Assembly: GCA_015350385.1 (NCBI GenBank)
Contig: WNKI01000001.1
Span: forward strand, 9,727,118-9,791,117
From: Aculops lycopersici
Lineage: Eukaryota > Arthropoda > Arachnida > Trombidiformes > Eriophyidae
Direction of reading: 5' to 3'
DNA: 64,000 bases
Every line of letters begins with the position of its first letter. The first letter of the stretch is position 1. Position numbers and translations under genes: made by a program. The notes beneath the pieces are model-generated. The model did not search any database, was not told the origin of the DNA, and was given only the letters and a program-made list of their open reading frames with translations. Positions 9,573 to 19,824 of this stretch are shown here, piece by piece.

Positions 9573-11325
9573 GCGCTTTTCGGTTATAAATAACCTTAAT
9601 AAAATTATTAAGGTTAAAAAGCCCCCTGTCGTCACTATAATGGGACATGTAGATCATGGCAAAACCACTCTCTTAGATTATCTTAGGAACAGTCAAATAG
9701 TAAAGCAAGAATTTGGGGGTATAACGCAACACATAGGAGCTTTCGTGGTGCCTTTCAAACAAAAGAAAAGAACCGAACTAGTCACTTTCCTAGACACTCC
9801 GGGACACGCGGCCTTCCATTCGATGAGGCAAAGAGGAGCAAATGTTACCGACATTGTGGTTTTGGTGGTCGCCTGCGATGATGGTGTACTTGATCAAACA
9901 ATAGAATCTATCAGGTTTGCAAAGAAGAGTGAAGTTCCGATTATTGTAGCAGTTAATAAGATCGACAAATTCACTGACCAGAATGAATTAAACAAAAGCC
10001 TCAGGTATATCAGACAACAATTGATTGTGCATGACGTGATTTCTGAGGCTGACGGAGGTGAAGTTCAACTAGTCAAAATCAGTGCATTAAAGGGTATTGG
10101 GGTGGAAGATCTCAAAGAGTCGATATTGGCCTTGGCAGAGACTCTACTGTTGGAAGCAGAAATCAACTGTCCAGCCGGAGGGCATGTGATTGAGTCCTTG
10201 GTGCATCCTCATCGTGGAAAATTATGTACTGTCTTGGTGGACAAGGGCCAAATCAAGAAGGGTGATTATCTCATTTCGGGTACGACCAATTGGTGCAAAG
10301 TTAGAGCTTTGTTTGATGAACGCCAGCAAATGAAACAGGAATGTGGACCGGGTTTGCCGATACAAGTTATAGGTTGGCGAGGAAATGAAGTTCCTTCGGC
10401 AGGCGATCCAGTTATGCAGGTGCCAACTGAAGCTGAGGCTAAAAGAATTATCACTCAATTTCAGCAAGAGAAAGTCTTAGAAAGAGCTCAATCCGACGCC
10501 GAGCAAGCAGCTGAAAGAGCACGACAGTATTATGAGGTTTATAGAGAGAAATTAAAGGAGAAACAAGAGTCAGGTTTCAGATATCGGCCGATCAGGTATC
10601 ATCCTCGAGGACAAAGGCCAAAACAAGACCAAGATGACCCTATGGCTGATCTAAAGATCAATGTGTTACTCAAGTGCGATGTAGACGGAAGTCTAGAGGC
10701 TATACTAGAAATGATGGACTCTTACGACAAGGACAACAGGCAAACAGTTAAGCTCGATATCATGCATTATGGAGTAGGGGCCATCACCGAAAATGACCTC
10801 CTGATGGCCTCGTCCTTCCCAAATTCTGTGATTTATGGTTTTAACGTCAAGGCTGCCGATCAAAAGATAATGCTCAAGGCAAAGCAAAGCGGCGTAACCA
10901 TCAAACTTTACAATGTCATCTATCACTTATACGACGATTTAAAGCTTAGAATTAGTGAGAAACTACCGGAACAAGAGAAGGAGGAAGAGTTGGGCCGCGC
11001 AGACGTTTTGCAGGAATTTGTGGTCAAGGAAAAGAAGAAAAAGGGTGTCCATGTCGCTGGGTGCCGTTGCACTCGCGGCATACTGAGGAAGGACTGTAAA
11101 TATAAATTGATACGCAATAGAACTGAGGTGATTGCTGAGGACTTGAAGGTTTACACCCTAAAGCACTTGAAGGATGAAGTAAGTGAAATCGAGAAGGATA
11201 AAGAGTGTGGAATCTCATTCATGGATCACGAAGATCTGGAGTTCAAGCCCGGAGATGCCCTAGTTGCCTATGAAATGAAGAAGTTTAAGCCCAAGCTTAA
11301 GTGGGACTTGAAGGGTTTCACTTGA
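9571..11325 (+). CDS. MTIF2: Mitochondrial translation initiation factor IF-2
   Basis: Intronless ORF of 584 residues. It is a GTPase that would bring initiator fMet-tRNA to the mitochondrial small ribosomal subunit. GTPase motifs: G1 GHVDHGKT (25-32), G3 DTPGH (75-79), G4 NKID (129-132). These are followed by the beta-barrel domain, a charged helix-rich linker (about 305-355), the IF-2 C1 domain (VLLKCDVDGSLEAI) and the C-terminal tRNA-binding barrel with CRCTRG. The ORF opens only 24 residues before G1, so the targeting peptide and N-terminal domain usual for this family (about 150 residues) are absent. They may lie in an undetected 5' exon, with a possible acceptor AG just before the GTT codon at about 9613, or be lost. 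The ATG at 9571 lies in an inverted repeat. AATAAA at 11329-11334. Confidence 0.88.
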   Translation: MRFSVINNLNKIIKVKKPPVVTIMGHVDHGKTTLLDYLRNSQIVKQEFGGITQHIGAFVVPFKQKKRTELVTFLDTPGHAAFHSMRQRGANVTDIVVLVVACDDGVLDQTIESIRFAKKSEVPIIVAVNKIDKFTDQNELNKSLRYIRQQLIVHDVISEADGGEVQLVKISALKGIGVEDLKESILALAETLLLEAEINCPAGGHVIESLVHPHRGKLCTVLVDKGQIKKGDYLISGTTNWCKVRALFDERQQMKQECGPGLPIQVIGWRGNEVPSAGDPVMQVPTEAEAKRIITQFQQEKVLERAQSDAEQAAERARQYYEVYREKLKEKQESGFRYRPIRYHPRGQRPKQDQDDPMADLKINVLLKCDVDGSLEAILEMMDSYDKDNRQTVKLDIMHYGVGAITENDLLMASSFPNSVIYGFNVKAADQKIMLKAKQSGVTIKLYNVIYHLYDDLKLRISEKLPEQEKEEELGRADVLQEFVVKEKKKKGVHVAGCRCTRGILRKDCKYKLIRNRTEVIAEDLKVYTLKHLKDEVSEIEKDKECGISFMDHEDLEFKPGDALVAYEMKKFKPKLKWDLKGFT

Positions 11326-11394
11326 CCGAATAAATTTTCATCACTTATTGAATTATATAAAGATATCGTTTGTGGGCATACCCAACCCAAGGGC

Positions 11395-11505
11395 ATGGTG
11401 ATAGTAGCAGAGGCCGTTAATTGGGTAGGGGAGCGACAGTCCACCTGCGCTGATGTCTGTCTAAATTCTTGAGAGGTTGACGACTAATTTGACCTTTCTC
11501 CTCTG
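11395..11505 (-). pseudogene. Fragment of Sec61 alpha last exon
   Basis: Directly after the IF-2 3' end, the plus strand reads AGTAGCAGAGGCCGTTAATT and on, closely matching 16204 onward in the real Sec61 alpha exon. Similarity, with indels, lasts to about 11505. The corresponding 3' UTR and exon end (15665-16200) are missing here, so this is a deleted, decaying copy from the tandem duplication. Confidence 0.7.
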
Positions 11506-12579
11506 CGACTTGAATCGATGGTCTATTTAGTTCAGTCCAGTAGTTTAGCGAAAGGGAGCATCAAGCTGAATGGCCGATAGCTTCGATTGCCAACAGATAC
11601 TTCTTAGTTTCTAGTGTAAGCAAGCGGAACAGTTAAGAAACTAGCCGAAACCAGCCATCAAGTCGGTCGACTAGCCAAACGTACAAAGCCGACGACAGGA
11701 GGGAATCAATCGATCGATTTGATTCCGGCTCGCGAATGGAGAAAGTAAAGCCGAGCAATTAGTCCACCTCCTAGTCTCTGGTCAACCTTTCATCGGGCCG
11801 TCGCTCCTCTGGCTGCGACTAGAGTGGGCGCCACTCTCCGGGTTGCTCACTCTTGCTCAACCGAACCACCTGTTTTGTTTCCATCCTTCTACTGTATCTT
11901 TCCACTTATTTTCCATTGCGCCAAGCTTTTAATAACGTCTCTCGTTTCATCGGCAGGCAATCGACACACTCGAAACTTCGTGGCTAGTTTACACCCATCG
12001 CCAGCCAATCAATCACGTCCTCGAGTCAGCTGGTTTTCTGGCTCAATCCATCCACTCTTCTTCTCGTTTTGCTCTGTTCTCGGCGACAAGACTGCAGAAC
12101 TCGCATCGAAATTATTTGGAATTGTTTGTTGCAATTCTGCCATCGGTTGCCTTTAGTTTCGGTTGCTATTGCTGTTTTGTTGCGTCTGCCGCTACTAATA
12201 TTATCAAAACAACAACAACAACAATAAAAACAGGGACACGGAATCAAGTTGGCCATTGAGCAGAATTAATTGACACTTGTTGCTTCCGTCGTTTAGTCTC
12301 AAGCGTGGCTCTCGCCACAAACACACAACCTTATCGCCGACCGGAGGCGCTATGCGCTCTCGCGACTTGGACGACGACTTTTCCCTCGATTGAGACGCCC
12401 GCTTTACTTCCCGTCTTCCGCCTACTTAGTGGCAGAAAGCGAGGCTGATTGTACTTGTGACCTCCAATGGAGAAATACTAAGCAACGGTTTTATTTAGTT
12501 TAAATTCTAGTATTGCAACGAAACGATAAGTGGCTATAACTGACCACTTAAGTGATTTGATTTTGATGTTTCAATTTCT
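11506..12579. other. Spacer between duplication units
   Basis: No gene recognised. It does not resemble the rest of Sec61, so it is either the strongly diverged end of unit 1 or unrelated sequence. An (AAC)n run lies at 12208-12226. Confidence 0.45.
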
Positions 12580-13310
12580 TTAACGAGCGTGAATGGTGAA
12601 ATGAGCAAGCAATATGAATCATTGGGCGGTGTGAAGAGGAATCGGAAAATGAAGAACAGAAATTAACCTGAGCACCGCCACTGAATTTAAATTGCCGCTA
12701 CTCTATCGGCCGGCTTTCCTCTTCAGTGATAACAATAGCAGCAACAACAACAGCAAATATATTAATAATACTAGAATTAACTCAATTGGAGTACGCGGAT
12801 TGATTTGCCATCGGTTCACCTGTTGCGCGGTGCGACGCCGAACTTGCAGCAAGTTATAGGGATAGTTGGTGGCTCGTTATCGTTGCGTAATGAACCAATT
12901 GGCTTGCAAACTTGCTACCGCTCGACGTAAGTAGAAACTTGTGGTAGCTGTAGTTCGATCGTAGAATGCGCGTGAGCCTCTTGCTCTTTGTCATCCATTT
13001 CCTCAGCTCTACACTGTCGGTAGTTAGAACCACACAATCATCTGGGACGCCGTCTAATCAATTGCAACCTGCTAAATATTCTAGTTGATTGCGCTTGTTG
13101 TCGTTTGGAATCTCTCACAAATTATTGTCGAGTGTCAAGCTTAGTAGTGTCAGCTAGTGTCAATGGTAAGCCACTGAGTTCGCCTCGCCTAGCGACTCAT
13201 TATCATTATTCATATACTCGTTTCCAGTTTGTTGCTTTGTGGATGTAGTTGAGTTGGAGATTCTCTTCAGACACTAGAAATTGCGAGCCATCATCTCGAA
13301 TTGAGTGCAT
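12580..13310. other. Intergenic spacer upstream of the second transporter gene
   Basis: Noncoding and similar to 5080-5880 with small indels. A shortened CAA-rich tract lies near 12727-12755. Similarity rises to near identity within about 200 bases of the start codon. Confidence 0.6.
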
Positions 13311-13320
13311 CCTCTAGGTT

Positions 13321-13326
13321 TATAAG
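13321..13326 (+). promoter_or_regulatory. TATA box of the second transporter gene
   Basis: TATAAG in the same GTTTATAAGTGG context as the first copy, 168 bases before the preferred ATG at 13489, with near-identical sequence between them. Both copies are therefore probably transcribed alike. Confidence 0.5.
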
Positions 13327-13488
13327 TGGTGTAAGGATCGATCACTTGTCATAACACGCTCGAGCTCGCACCACAAGCATTGAATGCTTGAATTAAATTC
13401 CCTCTTCTTCCCTAATTCTATCTCAAATCAAGCCAGTCAGTGCTCAAGCTCACCACTCGCCAAAGAGCAATCCAATCAACAAAGAAAA

Positions 13489-15078
13489 ATGTCACCACCA
13501 GTAACCAAGGGAAACAAGCAATTGGCCATTGATATGGCAAACTTCAAAATGGGCGAGTACCACGCCGAGCTAGCCAAATGGTCGCGCAATGTGGACCAAC
13601 GTTATGCTTGGGTCGTGCTGCTCGCTCTTTGGGTTATCATGGCCTCACTTCTAGGTCCCTATCGAGTTTATGGATTACTATTTGCCAAGATTATAAAAAG
13701 TGGAGAGTACGACAGAGAAGAGGCGTCGTGGCCAGTGTCTACAATCTTTACCGTTGAAAATGTCTTCGGTCCATTTGTCTCAATATTAGCATATTACATT
13801 AGCAAGCGGAAAAGCATGTTTTTGGGAAGCTTGCTGCTGACTATAGCCAATGCACTGGCTGGACTTAGTCGCAGCTTAGTGCTCGACGTTCTATTGATTG
13901 GTTTGGTCCAGGGTCTTGGTTGGGCCTTTATTTTCATGCCATTCATGGAGGTTGTCAACAGTTACTTTCAACGTTACAGAAACATGGCGCTCGGAATTGC
14001 GCTTTGCGGTGGCACAATGTCCATCTTTGGCCTGGCGCCGATCTTTCAATGGCTCCTCGAAAACTATCACTGGCGATACTGTTATTTCGGCTTCGCTATT
14101 TGCGGCGCAATTGGTCTTTGTATGGTTCCTCTTCTCAAGGATAACCCCAAACCAGAGCCACCAAATATGAATCAGGACCAACAGTCTCAACAACAGGGAG
14201 ACGAGAGGTCCCAGTCGCCAAAAGGAAGTTTTTCAAAGAACACATTCAGAGCTTTGAGTTATCAGAATAGTCGTCGCCTATCAACCATAACGATTGCCCG
14301 GCCGGTAGGAGTGGACAGAAAGGCCAGTGTTATTTCAATCAATCCCTTTGCGAGTTCAGTCGGTATGGAGCGGAAGATTTCGCGTGTTATTGGAAGCTCG
14401 CCAAGTCAACAGGTGGAAACAATGACCATGAGCGAAGTGGTGCGCGAGAACGAGAACGACGGCGACTTCAACAAAACGGTCATTCTCGAGATCCTAAAAA
14501 CTCCAGCCTTCCATATTATTTGGTTCACAGAGCTCTGCTACTATTGGGTATTTAGTATCTTTTACCTAGTGGGTGTGGACTATGCTGTTGATCGTGGTTG
14601 CACATCGGGCCAAGCGGAAAGTTTGCTCAACTTCCAGTCGATCGGCGAGCTGATTGGCCGATTGGTTCTAACTATAGTTGTAGATTTGGGCTACCTGACA
14701 AACAAAACTGTGATCATCCTCACGCTGCTAATTATTGGAGGAGCGCTTGCTCTCATCACCCAAATTACTCAATACTTTTGGATGTGCATCATTACTACCG
14801 TTGTCTTTGGTTTTGGTTCTTTGATTTACATTCTACTCAACGGTCTTTTGGTTGATTACCTCGGTGAAACCAAAGTCACCATTGGATATGGTATGGCTTC
14901 GTGCATCAGTGGCGTACTCATGTTTTTCAGGCCACAAGCAGTGGGATACTGTAGAGATACCCTAGGTAGCTACAACCCGCTAATGTTGGGCCTGTCTGGA
15001 TCGTGCATCCTAGGTGCACTCTGCTGGCTTCTCGAGCCGTTTGTCAGTCGAGCTGTTGGTAGGGGGCAAAAGGGTTAG
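13489..15078 (+). CDS. Monocarboxylate transporter-like MFS protein (SLC16-like), copy 2
   Basis: Intronless, 529 residues from the ATG at 13489; an in-frame upstream ATG at 13384 would add 35. Same topology as copy 1. The hydrophilic central loop is almost unchanged between copies, even at silent positions, apart from loss of one Ile codon near 14270 and one Glu-to-Val change. Differences cluster in membrane helices: around 13770-13880 (TM2-3), 14565-14640 (TM7-8) and 14690-15020 (TM9-12). AATAAA at 15217-15222. The open frame and intact promoter indicate a functional paralogue. Confidence 0.8.
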   Translation: MSPPVTKGNKQLAIDMANFKMGEYHAELAKWSRNVDQRYAWVVLLALWVIMASLLGPYRVYGLLFAKIIKSGEYDREEASWPVSTIFTVENVFGPFVSILAYYISKRKSMFLGSLLLTIANALAGLSRSLVLDVLLIGLVQGLGWAFIFMPFMEVVNSYFQRYRNMALGIALCGGTMSIFGLAPIFQWLLENYHWRYCYFGFAICGAIGLCMVPLLKDNPKPEPPNMNQDQQSQQQGDERSQSPKGSFSKNTFRALSYQNSRRLSTITIARPVGVDRKASVISINPFASSVGMERKISRVIGSSPSQQVETMTMSEVVRENENDGDFNKTVILEILKTPAFHIIWFTELCYYWVFSIFYLVGVDYAVDRGCTSGQAESLLNFQSIGELIGRLVLTIVVDLGYLTNKTVIILTLLIIGGALALITQITQYFWMCIITTVVFGFGSLIYILLNGLLVDYLGETKVTIGYGMASCISGVLMFFRPQAVGYCRDTLGSYNPLMLGLSGSCILGALCWLLEPFVSRAVGRGQKG

Positions 15079-15308
15079 AGTTGAATTGATTGATCCCAGA
15101 AAACCCCTTTTCACATGTTAATAGAGCTCATCACACTCACAAGAGGAAGTCGCGAATCCGACACAAGCACTCAATGGATTCCGTCACTATGTTACGCTTG
15201 GCTTCCCATAATTATCAATAAACTAACTTCTCAACTGTTATATAATTGTTAGCTTGTAGTGATGATGTTTATCTCGCTAAACAATAGAAGCGCGAGGAAG
15301 TTATTGGA

Positions 15309-15398
15309 TGTTCTGAAGTGCAGCTCTTAGGTAAAACCAACTCACTCTTGATCTTCGTCAGGTTCTGCTCAGTATCTTCATGCACATGATGAGTGTTG
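15309..15398 (-). pseudogene. Second copy of the unidentified minus-strand gene scrap
   Basis: Matches 8447-8540. On the minus strand it reads HVHEDTEQNLTKIKSELVL without the frameshift seen in the first copy, so this version is nearer the ancestral reading, but the flanks are gone. Confidence 0.45.
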
Positions 15399-15445
15399 GA
15401 ATTGAACCTACTTGGTTGTATAGAACACTCTAGCGCACCCGAAAT

Positions 15446-15664
15446 ATGAAATTAGAGAAATTGAAAAGGATAAATAGTGTGGAATCTCATTCCTGGATCA
15501 CGAAGATCTGGAGTTCAAGCCCGGAGATGCCCTAGTTGCCTGTGAAATGAAGAAGTTTGAGCCTAGACTTAAATGGGACTTGAAGGGTTTCACTTGACCG
15601 AATAAATTTTTATCACTTAATGAATTATATAAAGACTATCGTTTGTGGGCATACCCAACCCAGG
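15446..15664 (+). pseudogene. MTIF2 3' remnant
   Basis: Corresponds to the last 60 or so codons and 3' UTR of the IF-2 gene (11175-11396), including the adjacent AATAAA (15601-15606). A GAG codon has become TAG near 15473-15476, and nothing of the rest of the gene remains. It is a leftover of the duplication. Confidence 0.8.
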
Positions 15665-15761
15665 GGCATGCTGAATTTATTGATGATGTTTGTTCATGCG
15701 TGCATATGTATACATTGAAATTTGTCTATCTATATGTATATATAAATTAATTTGTTTTTGT

Positions 15762-15767
15762 TTTATT
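15762..15767 (-). terminator. Polyadenylation signal of SEC61 alpha
   Basis: AATAAA on the minus strand about 40 bases after the Sec61 stop, in an AT-rich 3' UTR with (TTA)n. Confidence 0.5.
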
Positions 15768-15805
15768 ATCATTATTATTATTATTCGTTAATCTCTATAC
15801 AGTTT

Positions 15806-17358
15806 TCAGCCTAGAAGAGTTGCCATGCTGCCCATTTCACTTTGTTCGCGAACAAAGATTTCGAAGTATTGGTAGATGATGGTGACGGCTAAAAGGATAC
15901 CAGTACCACTACCGATGGCACCAAGGAAGTCGGCCATAACACTGAGCGCTCCGATACAAAGACCACCAAAAGCGGCGGCAGTTGGAATATAACGGTTGAG
16001 CTCGTGGATCATGGAGGTTTCACGATGGCCACGCATAATCATCTGCTGCTCACGCAATTGCTTGGCAACATCCTTGGCGCTGGATCCTGAAACTTCAATC
16101 CAAGTCTTTGAGAAGAATGCACATGAGCCCAACATGAAGATGATATACAAAATGGCGTGGACCGGATCCTCGACTATGTGAGATAGTGTTTCGGGTGGCG
16201 ACAGGTAGTAGCAGAGGCCGCTAACTGGATAGGATCGCGACGGTCCACCGGCGCTTGCGTCAGGCCAAACTCCAAGGAGGTTGACGAGGAAGTTGCCGGC
16301 GAACTTGACCGAGAGCATCTGTTGTTATGAATGACAGTGATAGAGGGAAGATTTAGTTAGTCACTTGTTGCTTCTAGACAGTAATCTATCCATCTGTGCA
16401 ATATTCGACGGTAACAAATAAACATGAAACTTGTGCTTACCTGTGATATGACGTAAAGATTCGACACGAGTGCTGATTGTAGGATGATTGGAATGTTCGA
16501 GGTGTAGAAGAGTTTGATTGGGTAAGAGCTGTACTGGCCACGGAAGCGAGCCGACTTGATTGGTAGGTCAACGCGGAAGCCTTGGAAGTAGATAACAACG
16601 GCAAACACTAATACAGTGGATAGGAGGTTCATCAAGTTGGGTAGATTCTGTCTGTAGAAGGCCTCGCGGAGGGCACGGAACTTGTCGCCTCGGGTGGCAA
16701 GCAAGTGGAAGAGGGCAATGATGGCTCCTTCGAACTCGGTTCCACGGCCAGTGTTAACAGTTGTCGGACTGAACGCTTTCCAAACAATAGTTTCGCAAAT
16801 ATTCGTTGCAATAAAGAGAGAAATTCCAGATCCTAATCCATAGCCCTTTTGTAGGAGTTCGTCCAATAGCAAAACGATGAGACCAGCAACAAATAGTTGA
16901 ATAATAATGAGTAGGCAAACACCGAAACCGATATCGGATGGCTCACCATACATGCCTGTCATAACGTAAACTATGGCTTGACCAATGGTGATGACCATAC
17001 CGAATAGCTTCTGGGCGCCGTTGAATAGGGCACGATCTTTTGGTGTGTCGCCTACTTCAATAATCTTGGCACCAGCCAAGAGTTGCATGATGAGACCCGA
17101 GGTAACGATGGGCGAGATTCCCAACTCCATGAGTGTTCCTCTATTCGAGGCCAAGATAACACGCATCCAATAGAAGGGGTCAGCGGAATCACTTGACATG
17201 ATACCAAAGAGTGGAATTTGGCAGCAAACTAAAAAGATAATAAGTGTTACTGCAGTCCATAAAACTTTTTCTCTAAACTGTATCCTCTTCTCGGCCTTCG
17301 CCACCTCAGGCAGGATGCCGCAGAAGGGCTTGATAACTTCCAAAAATTTGATACCCAT
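15806..17358 (-). CDS. SEC61A: Protein transport protein Sec61 subunit alpha
   Basis: Two exons on the minus strand, 17358-16441 and 16318-15806, joined in phase 0 across a 122 bp GT-AG intron. The product is 476 residues, the same length as typical animal Sec61 alpha. It is the channel-forming subunit of the ER translocon, with ten membrane spans. Recognisable segments include the N-terminal MGIKFLEVIKPFCGILPEV, the plug region after TM1 (FGIMSSDSADPFYW), GISPIVTSGLIMQLLAG in TM2, KGYGLGSGISLFIATN, and the cytosolic loop with GQYSSYPIKLFYTSN. The last exon carries the FSKTWIEVSGSSAKDVAKQL loop. A scrap of this exon is duplicated at 11395-11505. Confidence 0.97.
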
Positions 17359-18319
17359 CTTGTGAAGGCTGGTGATGATGATCTACTGATTGGCAAATAT
17401 GTTATCAGTAGTACAAATATTTAAGTTTACGAATCTCTGGTGAGGGGTGATGTCACATCAAAATAAATCCATGTCAATAATGGATTGTGATTGGCGGTGA
17501 TGTTAGAGTATCCGAGAGGGAAATAGAGTAAAGTCGTGTCTGGTTTTAGCAATGATGACGGCGGCAATGTTGATGTGAGTGGTGATGTTGCTTTTTGGGG
17601 CTAGCAGCGGACACAAGTCACACTCATCGCATACAGTCTCTGCCGTCCGCTTGTCTCTCTCTCTCTCTCTCGACCGGTGGCTGTGCAACGTTCGCATAGC
17701 AAATTCAGAGCGCCGGCTTCACAGACACACACTCATTTGCTATGGAAGTGACGGCACACACACACGGCAAGGAATGGCGGAGAATTTTGACAGCAATCCA
17801 GATTCAGAAGCAGACTAGCCGCCACCGCCGTCAACGAAGACCACAACACAAACACACGGCCAATGAGAAACAGATAGGCAATAACACAGAGGAAGTTGTG
17901 TGTGTGTCGCAGCTTTTTTAGGTGCGCTTGCGCAAATTAATGCATTTGCAAGACAGCGCAAAATTCGAACAGATTTTTCAAACAAGTGCAATGTTTTTTC
18001 CATGTAAACAAAAACACATTTAACCTCGTCGAGAACTAGATCCAGAATCCTCAGAATTGATACACGAAATTTACATAATTTAATTGGTTCGTTATGATTG
18101 GGAATTTTAGAATTGTTGTGGTCGAGAGCTTTCAGGTAGATCAATATGCACAAAACAAACTTGTAGCTGCAGAAGTAGGCATCAACAGTAGGCGTAGGTT
18201 TTGAAAATAGCGAAAGCAAACACAAGGCTTAAGAGAGTTCATCGCCGGTGCGTCGGAATATTCTTTACGAAAATATCATCGATTCTATTCTTATTCAAAT
18301 TATTATCCTGCCGCAATCA
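17359..18319. other. Spacer between SEC61 alpha start and eIF2 alpha end
   Basis: Holds the Sec61 5' leader and promoter and the eIF2 alpha 3' UTR. A short (CT)n run lies at about 17647-17670. No further gene is evident; the open frames here read low-complexity sequence. Confidence 0.5.
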
Positions 18320-19327
18320 TCAATTTCCACCCTTCTCGTCAACCTTGGCCTCATCACCCTCAGCTGCAGCAGCCTCACCTTGGCCAGCTCCATCGTCGAC
18401 AGCCGCATCGGCATCACTATCCTCGTCACCATCAACCTCCATGTTCTCCCTCTCGAGTTGGTCGAGTCTCTTGGCCAGCTCTGACTCATCCATGTCGGTG
18501 ACCACCTTAGGTGCATGCTGTACATTGAATATACCTCCTGCCGCCTTGATTGACTTCTCTATGGCTTGCAAGGCCTCCGTCAACTTCTCTAGACCCTTGT
18601 CTTTATCAAGGGTTGTGGTGGTCACTACATATAAGGGTGGCGCAATTAAATTTATCTTCACTTGCATGTCTTCTGTTGAACAAGCAATTCCAGCTCTTAG
18701 GGCATTCTTAACGGCATCGATACCTTCGTAGACACAGCATCCAACCTCGACATCAGCACGAACCTTCACGGCCTGCGACATCAGTCGACGCTTCATGTGA
18801 ATCAGTAGGGTCTCTTTTGTTTGATCGTCCAAGCCACACTCATCTAGCAGAGATGGATCATTTACTGCAGCCTTGAAGACATCGTAGGAGGCCGCTTGGC
18901 GCTTCATTTTTTCATCAAAATGCCAGGCGGTCTTCTCGCACAATTCCTCAAATTGTTCATCTGTCTTGTAGCCTAGAATGTCTCCTACATGTCTTAGTAT
19001 ACTGTTAACAACCTTTCCCTTGGCAAATTTTTCCTCGCATCTAATGATATCCTCTGGCGAAACTCGACGCTTCGACAAGTCAATATAACCCTTATCTTTG
19101 TCGACACGAATAACAACAACACACTCGCTTCTGCCAACTCGAATTAATTTGTTAATAGATCTGATACGTCTCCTAGACAATTCTGATAGTAGGATCATGC
19201 CCTCGATGTTGTTGTATTCTAATAAATGTACATAGGCACCCATTTCGGCAATCTGCCTAACGTTGACCATGACAACATCGTCAACCTCGGGGAATTTCTG
19301 CTTGTAAAATCGACATTGCAACGGCAT
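18320..19327 (-). CDS. EIF2S1: Eukaryotic translation initiation factor 2 subunit alpha
   Basis: Intronless minus-strand CDS of 335 residues. It is the regulatory subunit of eIF2, which delivers Met-tRNAi to the 40S subunit. The N-terminal S1/OB domain (about 14-88) contains the regulatory phosphorylation site Ser51 in SELSRRRIRS. The helical domain follows, then the C-terminal alpha-beta domain (about 185-285). The tail (about 300-335) is unusually rich in Glu, Asp and Ala. Length and order match the family (human about 315) apart from the longer tail. The start is fixed by the conserved CRFYKQKFPEVDD opening. Confidence 0.97.
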   Translation of the reverse strand: MPLQCRFYKQKFPEVDDVVMVNVRQIAEMGAYVHLLEYNNIEGMILLSELSRRRIRSINKLIRVGRSECVVVIRVDKDKGYIDLSKRRVSPEDIIRCEEKFAKGKVVNSILRHVGDILGYKTDEQFEELCEKTAWHFDEKMKRQAASYDVFKAAVNDPSLLDECGLDDQTKETLLIHMKRRLMSQAVKVRADVEVGCCVYEGIDAVKNALRAGIACSTEDMQVKINLIAPPLYVVTTTTLDKDKGLEKLTEALQAIEKSIKAAGGIFNVQHAPKVVTDMDESELAKRLDQLERENMEVDGDEDSDADAAVDDGAGQGEAAAAEGDEAKVDEKGGN

Positions 19328-19738
19328 CTTGGAGGCTTTCGTTGTTTGTGCTTTGTGAGTCTAATGATTGGTAGCTCTCTTTTGTGTTGATTGAGCCTCT
19401 AAGCTGGTCAGTATTTGGTGCAATAGATAATTCTGATGATATCAGATTTGAGACTAATGAGAGAGGGGAACAAATTTGTTCTTTTGAAACCGGTAGGCAG
19501 AACACATGCGTAACTCGCTGCAATGACCACATGCTTTACTGCATGCAAAATTGCCTCTTGTTCATGCGCACAAATGGACCGAAAAACGTGCACAAGAATT
19601 AGTTTGCTCGTCACACTGAAGGTGGCGTTCGAGATGCTGAACCTAGTGTTCATCGTCTCTCTCGCTCTCTGTGAAAAGCTACTTTACCTGGCTTGTATCT
19701 AACAAGTAAGTAAGATCTAAGGATTAAATCTTTGAGTT
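19328..19738. other. eIF2 alpha upstream region
   Basis: Presumed promoter and 5' leader of eIF2 alpha, meeting the 3' end of the next minus-strand gene. No coding sequence recognised. Confidence 0.45.
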
Positions 19739-19824
19739 TTTATTGTTGTGTATAAATTGTGTTTAGATGGCAGTTAGCGGTTTGTGCAAACCTCGTCGAT
19801 TAAATAACGCAATTGCAAACCCGT

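Larger units (their letters stand above)
5080..11505. repeat. Tandem duplication, unit 1
   Basis: This unit matches 12580-16312 in the same order and orientation. Matching blocks: 5080-7853 with 12580-15292 (transporter gene with flanks, high identity), 8447-8540 with 15309-15398, 11175-11396 with 15446-15664 (end of the IF-2 gene), and 11395-11505 with 16200-16312 (part of the last Sec61 exon). The left edge is blurred around 5080; the right edge fades near 11505. Unit 1 keeps a full IF-2 gene but only a scrap of Sec61. Confidence 0.85.
12580..16312. repeat. Tandem duplication, unit 2
   Basis: Counterpart of 5080-11505. It keeps the transporter gene and the original Sec61 alpha gene, but the IF-2 gene is reduced to its last 60 or so codons at 15446-15664. 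The sequence corresponding to the inverted-repeat elements before IF-2 is absent. Confidence 0.85.

Noticed and set aside
11824..12256. Overlapping frames on both strands between the duplication units
   Set aside because: Not similar to any gene of the unit and not recognisable as protein.
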